Positions 14,739 through 21,834 of a stretch of 64,000 bases of DNA are shown in pieces. Source of the stretch: JAGVSR01 sp963786675. GTDB taxonomy: Bacteria; Pseudomonadota; Alphaproteobacteria; Rhizobiales; Hyphomicrobiaceae. Below the pieces are notes generated by a model. That model had not been told where the DNA came from. It did not search any database and was given only the letters and a program-made list of their open reading frames with translations. A program made the translations under genes and the position numbers. The stretch's first letter is position 1, and each line of letters starts with the position of its first letter. Where the stretch lies: positions 1-64,000 of the forward strand of contig CAWAZY010000002.1 of the NCBI GenBank assembly GCA_963786675.1, read 5' to 3'.

Positions 14739-17700
14739 CTAGGAGACTGGCAGGCCTTCGTCGCGCGAGCCGATCAGCAATTGCTTCAAGATCTGCAACA
14801 GGCGCCTGAAGTCCTGGCCGATCCCAGCCAGCGACGGCAGCAAGAAAAGCAGCAGAAGGGTTGCGAACCCCAGGCCCCACGTCAGCGTAATCGCGATCGG
14901 AATAAGAAACTGCGCCTGCAGGCTCTTTTCGAACATCAACGGTGACATGCCGCCGATCGTTGTCAGCGTCGTCAGCAGCAGGGCCCGGAAGCGATCCACA
15001 GCGGCCCCCTGCGCCGCCTCATCGAGCGTTTCGCCCAGGTCCATGCGCTCGTTCATTCGATCGACCATGACGATGGCACCGTTGACCATGATGCCAGATA
15101 GGCCCAGCAATCCGACCAGAGAGAAGAGGGCAAGATTGAATCCCATGGCATAGTGTCCGACAACCATTCCGATAAATCCGAACGGGATGATTGCCATCAC
15201 GAGGAGCGGTTGCATCCAGCGCTGGAAAACAAAGACCAGAATGAAATAAATGAGGGCCAGCGCCAGGATCGCACCGATACGCAGATCCGCAAAGGTCTCA
15301 CGCTGCGTCTCGGCACGGCCTTCAAATGTCGATGTAATGCCGTACTTCTTTTCAATTGTCGCGAGGGGGCCAGCGCGCAGCGACTGGAGCACCTCGTCAG
15401 CCGTCGTGGTCGCGCTGTCGACGTTCGCTTGGACGCTGACGGCAAGCTTTCCATCGAACCGCTGCACCACCGAAAACGCCTGCTTCTCCACGACACGAAC
15501 CACTTCAGAGAGATTGACATCCCCTCCCGCCGGGGTTCGCAGGTTGAGTGTCGCTAGGCCTTCAAGGCCGCGCCCGCGGTCAGCTTCGGACACGCGCACG
15601 CGGATCGTCACCTCCTCGTCGATCCGCGCGAAGCGCACCGCGATCGCCCCCTGATAGGCAGCCCGGACCTGACGCGCGACCGATTCCGTCGTGAAGCCCA
15701 GCGCCTGCCCCCGCGGAGTCAATTCCAGAATGACCTCGGCCTTGCCGAACGGCAAATCATCGTCCAGTCCGACAAGGCCGCTATATCCGTTCAGAACATC
15801 GCGCAGATCCAGCGCCGCCCGCTTCAACTGGTCGAGATTTGCGCCCGTCAAGCGCACATCGATATCAAACCCCGGCGGTCCGACCCGCCGGCCCAGGATG
15901 GCCACCCCGTCGATCCCCACGATCGATGGCAGAGCCTTTTGCCATGCGGCGATAAACTCTCGCGTCCGGATGCTGCGCTCTTCCCCCGGGGTCAACTCCA
16001 CCTCGACCTGCGCGAGATTCTCACCGCGATTGAGGTTCATCTGACCGAGAGTGACATAGCTCATCATAATGAGCCGGTATTCGGCACCCGCCGTCTCGCC
16101 CGCCGCCGGATCGCCGCGTCGCCTCTCCAGCAAGGCCTGCTCCGCTGCCATCGCGCTTGCCTCGATCTGCGCAAGTGCTGCTATGCGCTGCGGTTCGGGC
16201 AGGCCAGGTGTGAACGTCACGCTCGCATAAACAGTCTCGGGTTCTGGCACCGGGAAGAACGTGAAGGAAACCCGCCCACCAGAAAGAAGCGCAACCGATG
16301 CGATCAAGCCGGCCACAGACAACGCCACGGTGACATACCGCCAACGGTAAGCGAGCCCGATCAGCCAGGCCACCGGCCCCTTGCGCAACCTGTCGAGACC
16401 GCGATCGAAACCTTGCCGCATGGTGCGGCCGAGTTGCCCCAGCCGGGAAGCCTTTCGTTTGGCACGGCGCGCAGATCCCCGCAGCGAATGCATAAGGTGA
16501 GAGGGCAGAGTAAGAAAACACTCGATCAAGGACGCCATCAGCGCAACGATGACGACCATGGGAATGGCGGCCAGGATCTGACCGATGACGCCGGTAATCA
16601 GCAACATCGGCAAGAACGCCGCCTGCGTCGTGGAGGTCGAGGCGATCACGGGGAGAACCATTCGTGTGGCAGCCCCACCGGCTGCCTCAAGTGGCGCCTC
16701 ACCGCGTTCGCTGCGTGTCACCGCCTCTTCCGCGACGACGATGGCATCGTCAACGATGATCCCAAGCACGAGGATCAGCGCCACGAGAGACACGGCATTG
16801 ATGGTCTGCCCCGTGGCTAGCATGAAGGCAAAAGTCGCAAGAAGCGCGATGGGCACACCCAGCGCCACCCAGAATGCAACCCGTGCGCTCAGGAAGACCA
16901 GCAGAACAAGAACAACCAGCGCAAATCCCTGCAGAGCGTTCGTCGACAGCATCTGGATGCGCTGATCGACAATCTTGGCGCGTATATCAAAGGGCTGGAT
17001 GTTCAACGTCGGAGGCGCTTGGGCCCTGTAGGCCTCAACAGTGTCAAGCATTGCACGCATGGACTTGAGGGTGTCGCCTGAAACAGCGCGTTGCACCGTC
17101 AGGATGATAGCCTTCTCGCCGTCGCGAAATTGCCGGATCGCGTTTTCTTCGTAGGCTTCCTTGACCACGGCGACGTCGCGCACCAGAATCTTCTGGCCGT
17201 TCTCAAAGGCCTTCAATTCGATTGACGCGACCCCGTCGGCCGTCACCTGCCGGCCCAGAGCCCGCAGCTGCTTTTCGGTGCCGCCTTCCAAATTGCCGAG
17301 CGGGATGTTCTGGTTGATCACCCCGATGCGGTCGGCAATGTCCTGACCGGTGAAGTCGAGCTGCTGCATGATGGTAGATGGAATTTCCACCCATATCTCG
17401 CGATCTCGCTTACCACCGAGCGTCACGCGGTCGATACCAGCATCCAACAGCTTGTCGCGCAGCTGCTTGGCGGCGTCTTGGAGGATACCCTCTTCAAAGG
17501 GTCCGGACACAGCAACCAGACCCACGGTCTCATAAAGCTGTACTCGCGTAATGACCGGCCGTTCGATCTCCTGCGGGAGCGTGCGGATTGTCGACATGTT
17601 GCTCTCCACATCGGAGAGCGCCTTTTGCATGTCGGTACCTTCCTCGAATTCAAGCGTGATACGCACCAGGCCTTCGACCGCATATGACGTGACTTTATCG

Positions 17701-17963
17701 ATCCCGTCGATGAACCGGATTTCCGGCTCGACGAGGTCGAGAACGCCTTCGGAGATTTCCTCCGCACTTGCCCCCGGCCAGAGTATTGAAACGCTGATTG
17801 TCGGAATTTCGGTGGTCGGGAAAAACTGGGTGTTCATGCGCGTCAGCGCGACCAGCCCGGCAATCGACATGATTATGGCGATCAGGTTCGGTGCGACGCG
17901 GTGATTTAGAAAGGCGCGGATGAGCCCGTTAAGAAGATTGAGATCCGGCTTGGCATCTGCCAT
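14739..17963 (-). CDS. RND-family efflux transporter permease
   Basis: This is a 1074-residue inner-membrane RND pump of the AcrB/MexF/HAE class, full length for the family. It exports substrates by proton antiport. The first membrane helix is at residues 24-42 and is followed by the porter loop (FFPTTEIPTISVSI). Helix 4 carries the proton-relay pair in LGIIVDDAIVVAEEA (Asp405-Asp406), and the second half has the duplicated helices (GLLGLSGIMVNGAIVMVDRMNE). It starts 5 bp after the adaptor gene stops, so the two form an operon. No outer-membrane factor is in the window. The overall divergence resembles uncharacterised alphaproteobacterial HAE pumps, and the substrate cannot be predicted. Confidence 0.92.
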   Translation of the reverse strand: MADAKPDLNLLNGLIRAFLNHRVAPNLIAIIMSIAGLVALTRMNTQFFPTTEIPTISVSILWPGASAEEISEGVLDLVEPEIRFIDGIDKVTSYAVEGLVRITLEFEEGTDMQKALSDVESNMSTIRTLPQEIERPVITRVQLYETVGLVAVSGPFEEGILQDAAKQLRDKLLDAGIDRVTLGGKRDREIWVEIPSTIMQQLDFTGQDIADRIGVINQNIPLGNLEGGTEKQLRALGRQVTADGVASIELKAFENGQKILVRDVAVVKEAYEENAIRQFRDGEKAIILTVQRAVSGDTLKSMRAMLDTVEAYRAQAPPTLNIQPFDIRAKIVDQRIQMLSTNALQGFALVVLVLLVFLSARVAFWVALGVPIALLATFAFMLATGQTINAVSLVALILVLGIIVDDAIVVAEEAVTRSERGEAPLEAAGGAATRMVLPVIASTSTTQAAFLPMLLITGVIGQILAAIPMVVIVALMASLIECFLTLPSHLMHSLRGSARRAKRKASRLGQLGRTMRQGFDRGLDRLRKGPVAWLIGLAYRWRYVTVALSVAGLIASVALLSGGRVSFTFFPVPEPETVYASVTFTPGLPEPQRIAALAQIEASAMAAEQALLERRRGDPAAGETAGAEYRLIMMSYVTLGQMNLNRGENLAQVEVELTPGEERSIRTREFIAAWQKALPSIVGIDGVAILGRRVGPPGFDIDVRLTGANLDQLKRAALDLRDVLNGYSGLVGLDDDLPFGKAEVILELTPRGQALGFTTESVARQVRAAYQGAIAVRFARIDEEVTIRVRVSEADRGRGLEGLATLNLRTPAGGDVNLSEVVRVVEKQAFSVVQRFDGKLAVSVQANVDSATTTADEVLQSLRAGPLATIEKKYGITSTFEGRAETQRETFADLRIGAILALALIYFILVFVFQRWMQPLLVMAIIPFGFIGMVVGHYAMGFNLALFSLVGLLGLSGIMVNGAIVMVDRMNERMDLGETLDEAAQGAAVDRFRALLLTTLTTIGGMSPLMFEKSLQAQFLIPIAITLTWGLGFATLLLLFLLPSLAGIGQDFRRLLQILKQLLIGSRDEGLPVS

Positions 17964-17968
17964 CGGCG

Positions 17969-19339
17969 TCAGCCTCCAGCCGCCTGCAGGGGGCGAGGCT
18001 GAACCAGAACGCCAGGGCCCGCATCGGGAAGACGGCTCGACATCAGGCGCATCCCGTTCTTGAATTCGCCCCTGACGAGCACATCATCACCGTCATATCC
18101 GGCAAGTGTGACAGGAACTTCGATCAGCCGGTCATCTTCGCCGATGGCAAACACACGGTTGCCGGGATGTACCGCGGTCTGCGGAACCCGCACGACATCA
18201 CGAAACAGCCTGTCCTTCGTCGTCACCGACACGAACGCACCTGGCCGCAACGCGTCGGTGGCGGGAGACCGCTTCAGCCGCGCGAAGACATCGAACCCGC
18301 CAGCGCCCGACGTCACCACCGGCGAAACACGGTCAATGAAGCCCTCGGCCTCCAGGCGCACGTTGCCACCCTTCCAGGTCACCGTGACCGGTCGCTTCGC
18401 CAGCGAACCGCTTTCGTCCAGAAGGCGTCCATACTGCGCATCACTCAATGAAAAGCGCACTTCCAGCCGATCCATGTCGATGACCGTTGCCACAGGATCG
18501 TTGATATTCAAAAGTCGCCCGACTTCGGCAGAGACATTGGAGACGACGCCGTCAAAGGGAGCCTTAAGGACCGTGTTTTGAAGATCGCGTTCTGCCTTGC
18601 GCACGTTCCAGCGCAGGCGATCCAGGGACGCCTGCTCGCGGTCGAGCTGCGCTTCGAGAACCTTGATCTGGTTGCTGCGTTCCTCGAAAACCGCCGCCGC
18701 TATGGACAATCGCGTAAGGGAGGCATCGAGGGCTGCGGTGGAGCTGGCCCCTGTTTTTTCAAGCTTCGTCAGGCGATCGACTTCCCGCCGTGCAATGCGC
18801 TGTTGTTCCTCGGCGCGCGTGCGCGCGGCGCGCTCCAACTCGATGCGTGCCCGCGTCTGTACAATGCTGAGTTCGGCTTCCGACAATTCGGTTCGCGCCC
18901 GGACCAGTGCACCGTCGTACTCGAAAACGTCGATCGTAACGAGGGCTTCATCCGCTTTGACCCGCCCGCCTTCAATAAGCTCCGGAGCGATGGCCATCAC
19001 CTCGCCGCTCACAAGCATTCTCAGGTCGACGCTGCGTCCGGCCGAGATTTGGCCAAAGACGGTCATCCAAGGCTGGAGGTCGGCAATCTGTGTCACGATG
19101 ACATCGACGGGCCGGGCCCGTTCGGCGGTCCCCTGCCGGGGCGTGGCCGGTTTGGTCTCGATCAGATAGCGCTGAAAGGTGAGCGCGGCGAAGATCAGTG
19201 CGGCCATGAGAACGAGAGACGTCACGGCGCGCACAGCCCACGATCCGGAGCGATGAAAGGCCGGTGCGCGAACACTTTCTGCGACGTCGCGGTCGACGTC
19301 TGAACCGCTATCTAGTCGCAACCCCGGTTTGTGTTTCAT
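17969..19339 (-). CDS. RND efflux periplasmic adaptor (HlyD/AcrA family)
   Basis: This is a membrane-fusion protein of about 456 residues that links the RND pump to an outer-membrane channel. It has an N-terminal membrane anchor (AVRAVTSLVLMAALIFAALTF), a first lipoyl half (VSGEVMAIAPELIEGGRVKADEALVTID), a long alpha-helical hairpin rich in Glu/Arg/Ala, the second lipoyl half (LKAPFDGVVSNVSAEVGRLL), and beta-barrel and membrane-proximal domains. ATG 19339 is preferred over the upstream TTG at 19375, though its ribosome site is weak. It is the first gene of the pump operon. No local regulator gene is present. Confidence 0.88.
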   Translation of the reverse strand: MKHKPGLRLDSGSDVDRDVAESVRAPAFHRSGSWAVRAVTSLVLMAALIFAALTFQRYLIETKPATPRQGTAERARPVDVIVTQIADLQPWMTVFGQISAGRSVDLRMLVSGEVMAIAPELIEGGRVKADEALVTIDVFEYDGALVRARTELSEAELSIVQTRARIELERAARTRAEEQQRIARREVDRLTKLEKTGASSTAALDASLTRLSIAAAVFEERSNQIKVLEAQLDREQASLDRLRWNVRKAERDLQNTVLKAPFDGVVSNVSAEVGRLLNINDPVATVIDMDRLEVRFSLSDAQYGRLLDESGSLAKRPVTVTWKGGNVRLEAEGFIDRVSPVVTSGAGGFDVFARLKRSPATDALRPGAFVSVTTKDRLFRDVVRVPQTAVHPGNRVFAIGEDDRLIEVPVTLAGYDGDDVLVRGEFKNGMRLMSSRLPDAGPGVLVQPRPLQAAGG

Positions 19340-19717
19340 CTCGCGCACATCACTTCGGTTCGCCTGAGGCTCCAACGAACCGGGCCGTCATTCGGTTACC
19401 CTTGCAGGTTCTGCCTTATTAACCCAATCTTCTTAGAGAGTTGTGGTCAACAGTTATATGCGGCTCTGCCGGCGCCTGCCGATTGGTGGCAGGCTTCAAG
19501 ACTTGCCGGACACACCATGCAAGGGCCAGCGAGCCGAATTATGTTCCGGTTGCGGACCCGCCCCCTTTGACCCAATCGGTTCACCGGACCCTTCGAGGGA
19601 TCAAGTTGATATGATCCGTCAATTTATGGGCCTGACGGAGACTAAATCCCGATCGCGGTTGAAGAGCATACTACTGCTGATCGTCAGTCTCCCTTAGGGT
19701 GACGAACGAAGTCTACA
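19340..19717. other. Intergenic, no gene recognised
   Basis: About 378 bp between the pump operon and a truncated universal stress gene. No coding frame with a ribosome site is seen. It should include the pump promoter. Confidence 0.4.
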
Positions 19718-19852
19718 TCAATTTGGGTACCCGTAGAGGGGGAGGGTCACTTCCCATTCATGTGCCAGTTGAACGGCACGGTCGAAGGCGCGGGCACATG
19801 CTGGCGTTAGGTCGGTGGCCAACATGATTGTCCGCGGCAACTTAAGGTTCAT
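19718..19852 (-). pseudogene. Truncated universal stress protein (N-terminal fragment)
   Basis: A 44-codon frame begins with ATG at 19852 and encodes IMLATDLTPACARAFDRAVQ followed by LAHEW, the typical first strand and helix of a UspA domain. It ends early at TGA 19718-19720 after a frame that no longer looks like Usp. The usual domain has about 140 residues, and the rest is absent. It lies 50 bp from an intact Usp gene on the same strand, so this is a decayed paralogue in a Usp cluster. Confidence 0.6.
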
Positions 19853-19902
19853 ATGTCCACCATGTAGCCTATGTCAGCGCAACCAGCCGGCACGAAAGCG
19901 TG

Positions 19903-20322
19903 CTATCGCGCGACAGTCACTGGGCAATGGGAGCGAAAGACAACGTCTCGAGAGACAGAACCAAGAACCAATCGGGTAATGCCTCCCTTGCCACCGGTTC
20001 CAACCACAATGTGATCAGCCCCAACCTCCTCCGCACACACAATGATGGCACGCGCTACATCGCGGCTCTTCAGGGCAATAGTATTCGGCGCGGAGATTCC
20101 AGACGCCTTTGCCTCATCGGTGGCTTTTGCAAGAACGCGCATGTGCTCCGCGTCGTCCCACACATAGCTTGCGGATCCCGATCGACCCACGCTTCCAATG
20201 AGTTCATTGACGGCGAGCAGGGTCAGGTCGGCCCCCATAGCCTTCGCCATTTCGGCTGCTAGGACAACAGCGGCCTTTGAGTGATCCGTGTCATCGACCG
20301 CACACAGCATTTTTCTTGCCAT
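19903..20322 (-). CDS. Universal stress protein (single UspA domain)
   Basis: This is a 139-residue single-domain UspA protein. The N-terminal strand MLCAVDDTDHSKAAV provides the conserved Asp, and the C-terminal ATP loop reads VVGTGGKGGITRLVLGSVS, the G-2x-G-9x-G-S pattern of ATP-binding members. Usp proteins bind ATP or AMP and support survival under starvation, oxidative or low-oxygen stress. A FixK/FNR-like box lies 170 bp upstream in the region shared with the divergent HTH gene. It belongs to a block of Usp, P-type ATPase and alcohol dehydrogenase genes often found together in low-oxygen regulons. Confidence 0.88.
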   Translation of the reverse strand: MARKMLCAVDDTDHSKAAVVLAAEMAKAMGADLTLLAVNELIGSVGRSGSASYVWDDAEHMRVLAKATDEAKASGISAPNTIALKSRDVARAIIVCAEEVGADHIVVGTGGKGGITRLVLGSVSRDVVFRSHCPVTVAR

Positions 20323-20491
20323 CTGATCCTCCCGGATCCCAATCCTCCAGATCGCTTTCGCCGCGCCAGTGGGATGGATCCAATTTCTATTTTCTCAGGT
20401 CTTGGCCCTCTGCGTCAGGCGTGCATTTTGTGGAATAGCCAGATCAGACTGACCGCAAACTCAATTAGATGCGTGATTGCTGCTTTCCACG

Positions 20492-20505
20492 TTGACGGAA
20501 ATCAA
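20492..20505. promoter_or_regulatory. FixK/FNR-like box
   Basis: TTGACGGAAATCAA fits the FixK consensus TTGA-N6-TCAA exactly and FNR TTGAT-N4-ATCAA at 9 of 10 positions. It lies between the divergent Usp (start 20322) and HTH (start about 20564) genes, 59 bp before the latter. Confidence 0.6.
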
Positions 20506-20563
20506 AGAACTTAAAAGAGCGTCAACGCATACAAAAACACATGCGGTAGATGGACATCCCGCC

Positions 20564-20878
20564 ATGCTGCGAAAGCCTCTCATGACGACACACGAAGTTG
20601 CTGAGCAACTGCGGATCAAGGAAGCAACCGTACGGAGATGGATCCGCGACGGGGAACTGCCCGCAGTGAACCTGGGACGAGAGTGGCGTGTTGCCGTCAT
20701 CCAGCTCGAAGAATTCCTAGAGCAGCGCGTGACGGGTGGGCAAAGACTGGCAAAGGGGATGGCGCAAGTCGGTGCCTCAACGGTTGAACAGGGAAGTGCA
20801 GCTGCACGGCCAGCCAGTCTGAAAAATGGAAAAGACAGAAAGCCTCGCAAGCATGGGAGGTCACGCGCTCTGAAGTGA
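20564..20878 (+). CDS. Small helix-turn-helix (excisionase/MerR-like) protein
   Basis: This small basic protein has about 104 residues. The segment MTTHEVAEQLRIKEATVRRW continues as IRDGELPAVNLGREWRV, the HTH_17/excisionase fold with its beta-wing, so it binds DNA. The C-terminus is Lys/Arg-rich. The start is uncertain: ATG 20564 or ATG 20582, the latter placing the HTH at the very N-terminus; both lack a strong ribosome site, and the frame is open upstream to a TTG at 20477. A FixK/FNR-like box precedes it. The tandem Usp gene follows within about 70 bp, so it may be co-transcribed. A regulatory role in the stress block is plausible; no phage genes are near that would support a true excisionase. 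Confidence 0.7.
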   Translation: MLRKPLMTTHEVAEQLRIKEATVRRWIRDGELPAVNLGREWRVAVIQLEEFLEQRVTGGQRLAKGMAQVGASTVEQGSAAARPASLKNGKDRKPRKHGRSRALK

Positions 20879-20928
20879 AGAAAACTGTGGCTCGTTCATC
20901 GGCGTTAGCCGCCGCGACATAGAATGCG

Positions 20929-21792
20929 TTGGAGCTGGAGATCTATCATGAAGAAGATTTTCTCGTAGCGACGGACCTCTCTGAGCGATCGGATCGGGCC
21001 CTGCAAAGGGCACTGATGCTCGCCCATGAGAGAATTGCCGGGATCGAGGTACTCCATGTGATCGATGATGATTGGCCACATGCAGTTGTCGAGCAGCACG
21101 AGAGAGAAGCTCGCATCGCTCTGTTCGATCAGATAGCCGCGCTTCCCTTCAGCGAAGTCATGAAACCCGAGGTTTCCATCGTGCGGGGGCAGGATTACAT
21201 CGAGATCCTCAAGCGCGCCGAGGACACCCGGGCTGATCTCATCGTTCTCGGTATACACCGCCATTCGATTTTAGATCTGTTTCGGGGAACTACGGCTGAG
21301 AAGGTCATCCGTTACGGCAGATCTCCCGTGCTCCTCGTCAAAAATGCCGTCGCCGCTGCCTACCGGCGTGTCGTTGTGGGCGTCGACATGTCCGCCCATT
21401 CACTCCGTGCTTTGTCGGTCGCTGTTGAACTTGCGCCAGGCGGCGACTTCCAGATCGCGCATGCCACGCATGCCCCATTCAAGGGCTTTCTTGGAAAAGA
21501 CACCATTGGCCAGCTTGTGGAAGCCGAGCAGATTGCCTTCGGGAATATGATCCAAAAAGAGATCGAGAGTTTAAAGAGAACCCACGGAGCGGCAGCGCCA
21601 CGATGCGAAATAGTTGTTCGCGAAGGCCTCGTCCGAGATGTGCTCAATGAGCAGATCGATAAGTTTAGACCAGACCTGATCGCAATCGGAACACACGGCC
21701 GCACAGGCATTGCACTTGCATTTGTGGGAAGCGTTGCAGAGGACTTCCTTCAGAACGCACCCGCCGATGTCCTCGTAGTCAAAGCATGGTGA
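20929..21792 (+). CDS. Tandem universal stress protein (two UspA domains), start region possibly frameshifted
   Basis: This protein has two UspA domains: residues about 10-137 (FLVATDLSERSDRALQRALM, then VLGIHRHSILDLFRGTTAEKVI) and about 143-287 (RRVVVGVDMSAHSLRAL, then AIGTHGRTGIALAFVGSVAEDFL). The second has the Gly/Ser ATP loop; the first is degenerate. The only in-frame start is TTG 20929 with no ribosome site. ATG 20948 has a good GGAGA site and begins MKKIF, but its frame stops at once. One extra T in the run 20958-20961 would give MKKIFLVATDLSERSD, the usual Usp beginning. So either a base was lost there or the read is wrong. The function should resemble that of the neighbouring Usp. 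Confidence 0.82.
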   Translation: MELEIYHEEDFLVATDLSERSDRALQRALMLAHERIAGIEVLHVIDDDWPHAVVEQHEREARIALFDQIAALPFSEVMKPEVSIVRGQDYIEILKRAEDTRADLIVLGIHRHSILDLFRGTTAEKVIRYGRSPVLLVKNAVAAAYRRVVVGVDMSAHSLRALSVAVELAPGGDFQIAHATHAPFKGFLGKDTIGQLVEAEQIAFGNMIQKEIESLKRTHGAAAPRCEIVVREGLVRDVLNEQIDKFRPDLIAIGTHGRTGIALAFVGSVAEDFLQNAPADVLVVKAW

Positions 21793-21834
21793 CTGGCAAG
21801 TTCCCGTGGAGCTGGATCAACTCAGGCATCGAGA

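Noticed and set aside
20564..20878. True prophage excisionase
   Set aside because: The fold fits, but there is no integrase or phage gene near; the neighbours are stress genes.
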